Shown piece after piece: positions 26,307 through 33,742 of a stretch of 35,357 nt of DNA. The position numbers and the translations under genes are program-made. Within the stretch, counting starts at the first letter, position 1; every line of letters starts with the position of its first letter. Below the pieces are notes generated by a model, which was not told the DNA's origin, made no database searches, and saw nothing but the letters and a program-made list of their open reading frames with translations. Origin of the DNA: JARKQH01 sp964631605. Lineage in GTDB: Bacteria; Verrucomicrobiota; Verrucomicrobiia; Limisphaerales; UBA8199. The DNA is taken from positions 1 through 35,357 of the forward strand of contig CAZVYG010000055.1 in the NCBI GenBank assembly GCA_964631605.1, in the 5' to 3' direction.

Positions 26307-27236
26307 CTAAAGTTTCTCCATCACCCGCAGTTGAGCGCTGCGGCTCCGCGGATTGTCCGCCAATTCGGCCGCCCCGGGCGTGATCGCCTTTCGGCTGACC
26401 CACCGCAGTTCGGGCGCCCGTGGCTCGCGCAACTCGGGCACGTCCACCCCGCCCGGGCAGGTGTAATCGCGGGCCCGCGCGCGGCCGAACTCTTTGACCA
26501 GGCGGTCCTCCAACGAATGAAACGTGATCACGGCCAGACGGCCGCCCGGCTTCAAAATCTTCATCGCTGCCCGCAGCCCTTTTTCCAAAGAACCCAGCTC
26601 GTCGTTGACGACGATCCGTAACGCCTGAAAGATCCGCGTGGCCGGGTGCGACTTCCGGCCCCGCCGCGGCGACACCCGTTCGATCAATTCCGCCAACTGC
26701 CGGGTCGTCGTAATCGGGCCGGTTTCCCGGGCCTGGACCACCGCCCGGGCCAGGCGCCGCGACTCGGCCTCGCCGCCGAGCTCCCAAAACCACCGGGCCA
26801 GCTCTTCGGCGTCGGCCGTGTTCACCAGCTCGGCAGCGGTGAGCGCCTGCGCCGGGTCCATCCGCATATCCAGCGGCCCATCGGCCAGGAAACTGAAACC
26901 GCGCTCCGGCGTGTCCAGTTGCGGCGAACTCACGCCCAAATCCAGCAGCACCCCGTCGCAACTGTTCGGCGCCAGCCACCCGGCCAAATCGGCATAATTG
27001 CCCTGCCGCACCTCGAACCGCCCCGCGTAAGGCGCCAGTTGCTGCTTTGCGGCTGCTACCGCCGCCCCGTCCCGATCACACCCGTATAACCGCCCGGTCG
27101 GTGAACTCGCTTCCAGAACCGCGGCGGCATGCCCGCCTCCACCCAGGGTCCCATCCACGTAAACCCCGCCGGGGGTGGGTTGCAGCGCGGTCACCACCTC
27201 CGCGACCATCACCGGTTTGTGAAAGAACTTCGGCAC
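26307..27236 (-). CDS. rsmH: 16S rRNA m4C1402 methyltransferase RsmH
   Basis: A 309-residue SAM-dependent enzyme that methylates N4 of C1402 in 16S rRNA. Motifs are HKPVMVAEVV, the SAM loop YVDGTLGGGGHAAAVLE, LLDLGVSSPQLDTPERGFSF, DGPLDMRMDP, RIFQALRIVVNDEL, and VITFHSLEDRLVK. It starts with GTG at 27236, with a strong GAGGGG site in the 21-base gap after the unknown gene. It has its usual place near mraZ. Confidence 0.96.
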   Translation of the reverse strand: MPKFFHKPVMVAEVVTALQPTPGGVYVDGTLGGGGHAAAVLEASSPTGRLYGCDRDGAAVAAAKQQLAPYAGRFEVRQGNYADLAGWLAPNSCDGVLLDLGVSSPQLDTPERGFSFLADGPLDMRMDPAQALTAAELVNTADAEELARWFWELGGEAESRRLARAVVQARETGPITTTRQLAELIERVSPRRGRKSHPATRIFQALRIVVNDELGSLEKGLRAAMKILKPGGRLAVITFHSLEDRLVKEFGRARARDYTCPGGVDVPELREPRAPELRWVSRKAITPGAAELADNPRSRSAQLRVMEKL

Positions 27237-27257
27237 CCCGAATCCGCCCCTCGCGAC

Positions 27258-27821
27258 TCAGGGCCTGCCCGCGCCGAACAGACGCAAGCCCAGGCGCCCC
27301 AGCCGCCCCCCAACGCTGCGCGTTGGGGTCTGCGTCGTGGGCGCTTGAGCCGGCACCTGCGCGGCAGGCCGGGCGACGACCACTTCCAGATCGCTGTCGC
27401 TCAAATCATTTCGCACCACCGTCACTCGTTCCAACGACAGCTCTCCCTGCACCATCGGCTTGCCTGTGTCGCGCCGCGGGTGCGCAGCCGCCGGGGACCG
27501 TTTGGGAAAAAGCCCTCCCAGAAAGCCCGCGCTCCGCGCCACCAAACCGTGGGCACTGCCGGCCACGGGCGCGCCAGCAACTGCCGGCCGGGAAGGCGGC
27601 ACGGCTGAGGCCGACTGGCTCGAAGCGAGAGTGGCCGGTCCCGCCGGGGCCGGACCAGGACTGATCGCCTTTTCCGGCGAAGGAGTGATCCGGCTTCGGA
27701 AAGGATTCTGCTTGGAAGCAAATTTCGGCAACAGACTCCGCCGGGCGAGCTGGTAACGGTGCGGCGTGTCGGCCAGACCCATCAGGCTCTTTCCGGTACT
27801 TAGCAATCGCAGCAAGCTCAT
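27258..27821 (-). CDS. unknown 187-aa protein between mraZ and rsmH
   Basis: This gene begins four bases after the mraZ stop and ends 21 bases before rsmH, so it is surely in the operon. The product is basic, with a conserved-looking N-terminus (MSLLRLLSTGKSLMGLADT, then RYQLARRSLLPKF), a Pro/Ala/Ser-rich disordered middle (about 50-100), a second ordered patch (QGELSLERVTVVRNDLSDSD, about 123-142) and a Gly/Arg-rich end (GGRLGRLGLRLFG). No signal peptide or clear membrane helix is seen. I do not recognise a named family. Two short ordered patches joined by disorder suggest an adaptor or regulator. It may be a lineage-specific divisome or ribosome-linked factor; that is inference. Confidence 0.75.
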   Translation of the reverse strand: MSLLRLLSTGKSLMGLADTPHRYQLARRSLLPKFASKQNPFRSRITPSPEKAISPGPAPAGPATLASSQSASAVPPSRPAVAGAPVAGSAHGLVARSAGFLGGLFPKRSPAAAHPRRDTGKPMVQGELSLERVTVVRNDLSDSDLEVVVARPAAQVPAQAPTTQTPTRSVGGRLGRLGLRLFGAGRP

Positions 27822-27825
27822 AGCG

Positions 27826-28290
27826 CTACCCCATCAGTTTGAAAGCTTCCTGCGCCATCACCGCATCGGAGGCTTTCACTTTTTCATGTCGTGCGGGACT
27901 CCAAATCTCGAATTGGTCCATTAAGCCCACGAGCACCGCTTCATTGGTGATTGCGGCGGCCGTTGCCATTTCCTCGGGCAGACAGATTCTGCCGCTCTTA
28001 TCCACAGCCACCTGCACCGATTCGCTGCCGATGAACCGCTTGAGTGGCACTTTGCGCGGATCGTCGTTGGGCATGGCGTCAATGGTGCGCATCAGCTTGG
28101 CCATTTGGGCCGGAGTAAGAACTCGCAGACACGGACCTTCCTTGGCTTGGGGCCAGACAATGACCGTAAACTCCACGCCGGCTTTGGCGGGCCGCCACCG
28201 GGCCGGGATCTGAACCCGACGCTTTTCGTCCACTCCGTGGCGGTAAAGCCCGTTGTAGTAGGTCGGTTGACTTGTTTCGGTCTGGTCCAT
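27826..28290 (-). CDS. mraZ: MraZ, transcriptional regulator of the dcw operon
   Basis: A 154-residue protein with two SpoVT/AbrB-like halves. The first is around residues 12-60 (GVDEKRRVQIPARWR). The second is around 88-125 (ESVQVAVDKSGRICLPEEM), with the VDxxGRIxLP pattern typical of MraZ. MraZ binds repeated TGGG boxes ahead of its own gene and represses the operon in several bacteria. Four such boxes lie just upstream. The ATG at 28290 is chosen because the longer frame (from 28314) adds residues outside the family pattern. Confidence 0.93.
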   Translation of the reverse strand: MDQTETSQPTYYNGLYRHGVDEKRRVQIPARWRPAKAGVEFTVIVWPQAKEGPCLRVLTPAQMAKLMRTIDAMPNDDPRKVPLKRFIGSESVQVAVDKSGRICLPEEMATAAAITNEAVLVGLMDQFEIWSPARHEKVKASDAVMAQEAFKLMG

Positions 28291-28328
28291 TCTGCGTTTT
28301 TCACAGCGGAGCACTCACTCGAGTTTTG

Positions 28329-28364
28329 CCCCACAACGACCCACTTTTATCCACTTTACCCCAC
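28329..28364 (-). promoter_or_regulatory. four MraZ operator boxes, 10-bp period
   Basis: On the minus strand GTGGGG (28359-28364), GTGGAT (28349-28354), GTGGGT (28339-28344) and GTGGGG (28329-28334) are spaced by exactly ten bases, one helical turn. A weaker GTGGAA lies at 28380-28385. Direct TGGG-type repeats of this period are the known binding site of the MraZ ring. They overlap the promoter, fitting repression by occlusion. Confidence 0.85.
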
Positions 28365-28374
28365 TCTGTGTCAA
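28346..28374 (-). promoter_or_regulatory. dcw operon promoter (sigma-70 type)
   Basis: A perfect -35 TTGACA (28369-28374) is followed after exactly 17 bases by GATAAA (28346-28351) as -10. Transcription would start near 28339, giving a leader of about 50 bases to the mraZ ATG. The whole element is interleaved with the MraZ boxes. Confidence 0.75.
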
Positions 28375-28610
28375 CACCTTTCCACTTGAGTTATTAAAAA
28401 GTTATTCACAACCCCAGCACAAGCTGAAATTTGCCCTGATTAAATGGGCATAATCCGTCAAAATAACGTTAAAGAATCCAAAACCTCAATCGAATCCCTT
28501 CGCAAGGCATGACCTCTGCCTCCAAGAAATCGGATTGGTTGGTTCAGAATCACCGGGCCTTGTGTTGGCCAAGTTCTTGATTTCAAAAGGCGCTGCTGAC
28601 GCTTAATGGT
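28375..28610. other. AT-rich divergent spacer between mraZ and queA
   Basis: With the operator region this makes a gene-free stretch of 320 bases (28291-28610). It is clearly more AT-rich than its surroundings. One sequence fitting the DnaA-box consensus (TTATTCACA, 28402-28410) is present. No second box cluster, RNA gene or clear queA promoter was recognised. A frame on the minus strand from 28763 overlaps queA and is not gene-like. Confidence 0.5.
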
Positions 28611-29696
28611 ATGGGGCGCATGCGCACCGCTGATTTTGATTATGATTTGCCGCCGGAGCTGATCGCCCAAGTGCCGGCACCGTGTCGCGAGCAGTCGCGG
28701 CTGCTGGTGCTGCGGCGGAGCACGGGCGAACTCGAGCACCGGGTGTTTAGCGACCTTCCGCACTACCTGCGTGCTGGCGATGTGCTGGTGCTGAACGATT
28801 CACGGGTCATCGCGGCGCGTCTGCGCGGGATGAATCGTCGCACCGGCGGGCAGTTCGAGCTTCTGCTGTTGGAGGAGGTTGCGCGGAACGAGTGGTGGGC
28901 CATGCTGCGTCCCGGCAAGCGCGCGCGGGTCGGGACGGAAATCGCCCTTCACGATCATCATGGAGCGCCCACCCCGGTGGTGGCCCGGGTGTTGGACACC
29001 AACGCGGAAGGTCATCGTCGCCTAACATTCGAGGGCACAGCGAATGTGCTGCAGGAACTTGAAACGCTGGGCGAAATCCCGCTGCCGCCTTACATCAGCC
29101 GGACGGACAACTCCCGCTGGGAATTGGACCGGGAGCGTTATCAAACCGTGTTCGCTTCCGCCGCGGGCTCCGTCGCGGCGCCGACGGCCGGGTTGCATTT
29201 TTCCGAGGCGCTGCTGCGGCGCATTCGGGAGCAGGGGGTGGAGGTTTGTTTTGTGACCCTGCACGTGGGCCTGGCGACCTTTGCGCCCGTCAAAGCCGAG
29301 ACCCTCGAGGGGCACACGCTGCACGAGGAGCGTTACAGTCTGGGTCGCGAAGCGGTGGAATTGATTGACAAGACAAAACAGGCGGGCGGCCGCGTGGTGG
29401 CCGTCGGCACCACCACCGTCCGCGTGCTCGAGAGCGTCGCCGCCGCCCGTGCAGGCAGGCTTGAACCGGCATGCGGCAAGACCCGCCTGTTCATTCACCC
29501 GCCGTTTGCGTTCCAGGTGGTGGACGCGCTCGTCACCAATTTTCATCTGCCCCGCTCGACGCTGCTGATGCTGGTGAGCGCGTTTGCGGCGCCCGGTGAG
29601 AATCGCGGCCGGGAACTGGTCCTGGCCGCCTACGCCGAGGCCGTGCGTCGGCGGTATCGTTTTTACAGTTACGGGGACGCCATGTTGGTGCTATGA
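28611..29696 (+). CDS. queA: tRNA preQ1(34) S-adenosylmethionine ribosyltransferase-isomerase
   Basis: A 361-residue enzyme that moves the ribosyl part of SAM onto preQ1 at tRNA position 34 to form epoxyqueuosine. Family motifs are FDYDLPPELIAQ, VLVLNDSRVIAARL, the GEIPLPPYI stretch, YQTVFA, SVAAPTAGLHF, VTLHVGLATF, VGTTTVRVLES and NFHLPRSTLLMLVSAF, in the normal order and near the normal length. The ATG at 28620 (MRTADFDYDL) is an equally likely start. It overlaps the next gene by four bases (ATGA). Confidence 0.96.
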   Translation: MGRMRTADFDYDLPPELIAQVPAPCREQSRLLVLRRSTGELEHRVFSDLPHYLRAGDVLVLNDSRVIAARLRGMNRRTGGQFELLLLEEVARNEWWAMLRPGKRARVGTEIALHDHHGAPTPVVARVLDTNAEGHRRLTFEGTANVLQELETLGEIPLPPYISRTDNSRWELDRERYQTVFASAAGSVAAPTAGLHFSEALLRRIREQGVEVCFVTLHVGLATFAPVKAETLEGHTLHEERYSLGREAVELIDKTKQAGGRVVAVGTTTVRVLESVAAARAGRLEPACGKTRLFIHPPFAFQVVDALVTNFHLPRSTLLMLVSAFAAPGENRGRELVLAAYAEAVRRRYRFYSYGDAMLVL

Positions 29697-30433
29697 AACG
29701 CCGCCCTGCCCCCCGCCCCAATCGCGCGTCCAAGCGCGGCGCCCTGCCCTTTGTCTTTATCAACATGGCCATGAGCGCGGATGGGAAGATCGCCACCGCA
29801 AACCGCGCCGTTTCCTCCTTCGGCAGCGCGCGGGACCGGCGCCACCTGCTGGCCTTGCGCGCCCGGGCGGACGCGGTGATGGCCGGCGCCCGCACGGTGG
29901 ACTCCAACCCGGTGAATCTGGGTCCCGGCCCGGCGCGCTACCGCCGGCTGCGCCTGCGCCGGGGCCTGAGCGAGTACAACCTGCGGATCATTGTGTCGCG
30001 CACGGCGTCCATCAACCCCGAGGCGCGGATTTTCAAGCATCGCTTCTCCCCCATCATCATCCTGACCACCCGCCAGGCGCCGGCGGGCAGAATCGCCCGA
30101 CTGCGCCGGCTGGCCCACTTGAAAGTTTGTGGCGATAGGGAGATTGACTTTGCTCGCGCGCTGCGCTGGTTGCGCCGCCGCTGGAAGGTCCGAAGGCTCC
30201 TCTGCGAGGGGGGCGGGGAGCTCAATGACGCCCTGTTCCGCGCCGGCCTGGTTGACGAGGTCCATCTGACCGTTTGCCCCTTGATCTTGGGTGGACGCAC
30301 GGCACCCACCATCGCCGACGGCGCCGGCGCCAGCCATCTCTCGGAGGCGAGCCGGTGGACGACCCAAGCCTCCCGCGGATACGACGGCGAGCGATTCTTC
30401 CGCTTTGCGGCGGTCCGTGACCCCCGGCGATGA
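29693..30433 (+). CDS. RibD C-terminal-type reductase, stand-alone
   Basis: A 246-residue protein of the dihydrofolate-reductase-like RibD reductase fold. Motifs are FVFINMAMSADGKIA, the SARDRRHLLALRARADAVM stretch with AGARTV, LLCEGGGELNDALFRAGLVDEVHLTVCPLILGG. In riboflavin synthesis this domain reduces the ribosylaminopyrimidine to the ribityl form using NADPH. The deaminase half of bifunctional RibD is absent, so it may serve riboflavin synthesis with a separate deaminase, or another pterin-like reduction. It is coupled to queA by an ATGA overlap. Confidence 0.85.
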   Translation: MKRRPAPRPNRASKRGALPFVFINMAMSADGKIATANRAVSSFGSARDRRHLLALRARADAVMAGARTVDSNPVNLGPGPARYRRLRLRRGLSEYNLRIIVSRTASINPEARIFKHRFSPIIILTTRQAPAGRIARLRRLAHLKVCGDREIDFARALRWLRRRWKVRRLLCEGGGELNDALFRAGLVDEVHLTVCPLILGGRTAPTIADGAGASHLSEASRWTTQASRGYDGERFFRFAAVRDPRR

Positions 30434-30524
30434 ATCCTGGGATGAATTCAGTTGTTCAAGAGCGCGATTTAGCGTACTTCTCGTTTTGTCCGTGAGCTCT
30501 GTGCCAATCAATCATTACCCGCCT

Positions 30525-31478
30525 ATGAACCGACGCACCTTCTTCACCGCCACCGCCTCCCTCGGCGCCACCGTGGCGCTGGGCGCGCCCGCGCCCGATA
30601 AACGCCCCGGTCTCAGCTCGAGCAACGGCATTCGCTTTGGCGTGGCCACCTATTCCTACTGGCATTTTCGGACCGAAAAAGTCCCGATCGAAACCGTTAT
30701 TGACAAGGCCGCGCAGGTTGGGGCCGACGCGGTGGACCTGCTCCACCGCCAGATGGACCTGCCGGAAAAGGAACCGTTGACCCCCGACCATCGCCGCTAC
30801 CTGCAGCGGCTCAAGCGGCATGCGTTCCGGCGCGGGATTGACCTGGCGTGCCTGTCCATCCACCAGAACTTTGTGCAGCAGGACCCGGCCGAACGCCGGA
30901 GGCAGGTCGAGCATACCGAGAAATGCATCGAGATCGCCTACGAGCTGGGCGTGCCGTGCATCCGGCTCAATTCCGGCCGCTGGAACACCATCAAGGATTT
31001 CGACGAGCTGATGAAAGCGCGCGGCATCGAACCCGTGCTGCCGGGAGTCAAGGAGAGCGAGGGCTTTGACTGGTGCATCGAGAGCATACAACGCTGCCTT
31101 CCCAAAGCGGAGCAGTGCGGCGTCATGCTGGCGCTGGAGAATCACTGGGGTCTGAGCCGCACGCCCGAGGGCCTCCTGCGCATTCTCAACGCCATCGAGT
31201 CGCCCTGGCTCGGCGCGCTCATGGACACCGGCAATTTCCTCGAGGACCCCTACGACAAACTGGCCCTGATCGCCCCGCGAACGGTTTATGTTCAGGCCAA
31301 GACCTATTATGGCGGCGGCGAATGGTACACCCTCGACCTGGACTACAAGCGCATCGCCAGAATCCTCCGCCAGGCCGGTTACACCGGCTATGTCACGCTC
31401 GAGTTCGAAGGCAAGGAAGAGCCGGATACCGCGGTGCCCAAAAGCCTGGCCATGCTCCGGGAAGCCTTTCAGACCTGA
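30525..31478 (+). CDS. Tat-signal TIM-barrel sugar isomerase/epimerase
   Basis: A 317-residue protein with a twin-arginine-like start (MNRRTFFTATASLG) and a xylose-isomerase-like TIM barrel of the AP-endonuclease-2 superfamily. Motifs are FGVATYSYW, AAQVGADAVDLL, ACLSIHQNFVQ, VPCIRLNSGRW, VMLALENHWGLS (metal-binding Glu), LGALMDTGNF and YVTLEFEGKEEPD near the end. Exported members of this family are frequent in Verrucomicrobia and Planctomycetes and often accompany Gfo/Idh enzymes in sugar breakdown. The substrate is unknown. The ATG at 30525 is chosen because it gives the Tat motif; the frame is open from 30291 inside the previous gene. Confidence 0.88.
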   Translation: MNRRTFFTATASLGATVALGAPAPDKRPGLSSSNGIRFGVATYSYWHFRTEKVPIETVIDKAAQVGADAVDLLHRQMDLPEKEPLTPDHRRYLQRLKRHAFRRGIDLACLSIHQNFVQQDPAERRRQVEHTEKCIEIAYELGVPCIRLNSGRWNTIKDFDELMKARGIEPVLPGVKESEGFDWCIESIQRCLPKAEQCGVMLALENHWGLSRTPEGLLRILNAIESPWLGALMDTGNFLEDPYDKLALIAPRTVYVQAKTYYGGGEWYTLDLDYKRIARILRQAGYTGYVTLEFEGKEEPDTAVPKSLAMLREAFQT

Positions 31479-31500
31479 ACTGCTGGAGCCGCGGGGGCCG

Positions 31501-32205
31501 TTATCCGGGTCGGTTTACCAGCGCCCGGACCCGGCTCGTCATCTCGTGAGCGACCCGCCGCGAGGCGGGAAGGACCAGGGAGGACCGTTCGCCAAACTGC
31601 ACGTGGCGCCACTCGTGCCCGTCCGAAAAGGTCACATGCACTCTGGGGCCATACAGAAACAAACCGCGCCACCCGATGTTTTGACAATGCACCTCGCGGA
31701 TGTGGGCGGCGGGTATGTTCAAACACACCGCATCCCCCGCAAACACCAGCTCCCCCTCGTTCACGGTCAGGCAACCCACATCATCCGCATCTTCCAACAG
31801 CGCCCTCCATCCATGGCGCAGGCGCGGATCGAAAGCCAACTGAGCAATGAAACTGTTGGCCGTCCGGCCGGCCTGGGGCTGCAGCCGCCGCACCAACCGC
31901 GTGACGACCGAGTTGCCAAAGCCGAAGGGAAGAAAATACAGGCTGGCGGCCATGACCAGCGCCGGCACCAGAAAGGTGACCTTGCCGAAGGGCAGGACAC
32001 TGACCACCAGAAAAGTAATGAGGACAGGCGTCAGCAGCAGAAAACCATAGGCGTTGATCCTCAACAGCGTTCCAGACCGGAAGAGGGAGGGAGGGTGAAT
32101 CACCATCACGGGAGGAGGATGCGGAGTCGCATTCACGCCGCAAACCGTCGGGTCCAGCCGATTCTCCCGCCCCGGGAGATTGCCATTGTCCTGAGAATTC
32201 GTCAT
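31501..32205 (-). CDS. unknown membrane protein, two helices
   Basis: A 234-residue protein. A polar, Pro-rich N-terminus (about 1-48) leads to two adjacent membrane helices (about 50-72 and 76-97, separated by LPFGKV). A soluble C-terminal domain of about 130 residues follows, rich in beta pattern (GCLTVNEGELVFAGDAVCLNI, HVTFSDGHEW). That domain recalls PH-like or bacterial PH-type folds seen in small membrane proteins, but I cannot name the family. Its ATG overlaps the stop of the upstream ASKHA gene by four bases, so the two are translationally coupled. Confidence 0.7.
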   Translation of the reverse strand: MTNSQDNGNLPGRENRLDPTVCGVNATPHPPPVMVIHPPSLFRSGTLLRINAYGFLLLTPVLITFLVVSVLPFGKVTFLVPALVMAASLYFLPFGFGNSVVTRLVRRLQPQAGRTANSFIAQLAFDPRLRHGWRALLEDADDVGCLTVNEGELVFAGDAVCLNIPAAHIREVHCQNIGWRGLFLYGPRVHVTFSDGHEWRHVQFGERSSLVLPASRRVAHEMTSRVRALVNRPG

Positions 32206-33725
32206 GGGGAATCAGTCGCTGAGGGAAACACCATGTGTTCGACGTAGGTTTCCTGGAAACGCGGGTTTTCGTGCAAGGAAACATGCTCAATCTTGGCCAC
32301 TATCCCGCCCTCCCCGTCAGCCGCCAGGCGATCGTCAAACAAGGCCAGCTTTGCTCCGAGCAGGGCGGTGTTGCCCACCGGCTTGATTTTCTCCGCGGGG
32401 AAATTCAGCAGGCCGATCCGGCGCGCGCTGGCTCGATGGATGTAGTTGCCAAAGGCGCCGGCCAGGAGCACCTGGTCCACGTCATCGGGCGCTGCTCCCC
32501 ACTCCCGCAAGAGCAGGTCCAATCCGGCGGCAATCGCCCCCTTGGCCAACTGCAGCTCCCGAATATCCCACTGGCTGAGCGACACGGGCTCGGTGAGCAC
32601 CCAGGCATCCCCGTTGGCCAGCCGCCCATTTGGACGGATCAGGTCCAGGTCCAAACCAACCGCCACCGCGTCCACCAGGCCGCTGCCGCAGAGGCCGCGC
32701 GGCGGCCCGCCGCCCAGAACGTGGCACCGCAGCCGGCCCTCCTCGAGGCGCACCTCCGAGACTGCTCCGGTGGCGGCCCGCATCCCCATTGAAATTCGGG
32801 CGCCCTCGAACGCCGGGCCCGCCGCCGTCGAAGCGCAAAGCAGTCGCTTTCGGTTGCCCACCACAATCTCCCCGTTGGTCCCCAGATCCAGCAGCACCGT
32901 CAACGCCTCCCGCTCAGGCAGCCGGGTGGCGGCCACCCCGGCCAGAATATCGCTGCCCACAAAACCTCCCAGACAAGGCAGAAAACAGATTTCCGGATCG
33001 TCCGGCAGGTCCCAGCCCAAATCCCGGGTCCGAAATCGCAAGAGGCCGGCATGCCGCGGCTCGAAGGGCACATGCGACAACGGCTCGACACTGATGCCGC
33101 CAAAGAGGTGATGCATGACGGTGTTGCCGACCAGGATCACCCGCCGCAGGGCACTCGCGCCGGGAGCCGCCGCGAGCAATTCCTCACACATCCGCCCCAC
33201 CTGCCGCCGAATCAGCTCCTCCAAGACCCGCTGCCCCTCCCCGGCCATCGCAAATTCAATCCGGCTCATGATGTCGGCCCCGTGCCTGGCCTGGGCGTTC
33301 AGCCCGGTCCGCACGGCCAAAACCCGGGCGCTTTGCAAATCAATCAATTGGCCAACCAGCGTGGTGGTGCCAATGTCAATCGCTATTCCCGCGCCCGGCC
33401 GCGGCGTGAAGGAAAACACCGACTCGTCGCTCAGGATCGCGGTCTCCCACTGCGCAATTTCGATCCGCAGGTCGCCCTCCGCCCGGGCCCGGCAGCTCAA
33501 ACGCCACCCCGCCGCCAGCTCGTCCCCGGACAGTTTTTGCCGGTCCTCGGCCGTAATGGGCAGGTCGCCGCTGATCACGCGCACGCGGCAGCCTTTGCAT
33601 CGCCCCCGGCCCCCGCACGGAAATTCGACCCCGTGCGCAAAGAGCGCGTCCTGCAGCGCCGCACCTCGCGGCAGTTGCACCCGCTCTCCCAGCGGGAGCA
33701 ACTCCAGCGTAACGACGTCCTTCAT
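32202..33725 (-). CDS. 2Fe-2S/ASKHA protein, RACo (corrinoid activator) family
   Basis: A 507-residue protein. The N-terminal ferredoxin domain has C37, C43, C46 and C78 in the 2Fe-2S pattern CGGxGxCxxC...C. The rest is an ASKHA ATPase with the phosphate-1 loop AIDIGTTTLVGQLID (about 115-129), a VLVGNTVMHHLF-like stretch (VILVGNTVMHHLFGG), LLDLGTNGEIVVGN and GAFGNYI. This is the architecture of RACo, which uses ATP to push an electron onto the cobalt of B12 proteins. It is shorter than the better-known RACo members, which carry an extra linker. The 17-base gap to the B12-radical SAM gene upstream suggests the partner. No methyltransferase or corrinoid protein of the usual kind is nearby. Confidence 0.85.
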   Translation of the reverse strand: MKDVVTLELLPLGERVQLPRGAALQDALFAHGVEFPCGGRGRCKGCRVRVISGDLPITAEDRQKLSGDELAAGWRLSCRARAEGDLRIEIAQWETAILSDESVFSFTPRPGAGIAIDIGTTTLVGQLIDLQSARVLAVRTGLNAQARHGADIMSRIEFAMAGEGQRVLEELIRRQVGRMCEELLAAAPGASALRRVILVGNTVMHHLFGGISVEPLSHVPFEPRHAGLLRFRTRDLGWDLPDDPEICFLPCLGGFVGSDILAGVAATRLPEREALTVLLDLGTNGEIVVGNRKRLLCASTAAGPAFEGARISMGMRAATGAVSEVRLEEGRLRCHVLGGGPPRGLCGSGLVDAVAVGLDLDLIRPNGRLANGDAWVLTEPVSLSQWDIRELQLAKGAIAAGLDLLLREWGAAPDDVDQVLLAGAFGNYIHRASARRIGLLNFPAEKIKPVGNTALLGAKLALFDDRLAADGEGGIVAKIEHVSLHENPRFQETYVEHMVFPSATDSP

Positions 33726-33742
33726 GCGGCAGGCGGGCGGGC

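Noticed and set aside
28458..28763. 101-codon minus-strand frame overlapping the queA start
   Set aside because: It overlaps the conserved queA N-terminus, crosses the AT-rich spacer and its product has no recognisable pattern.
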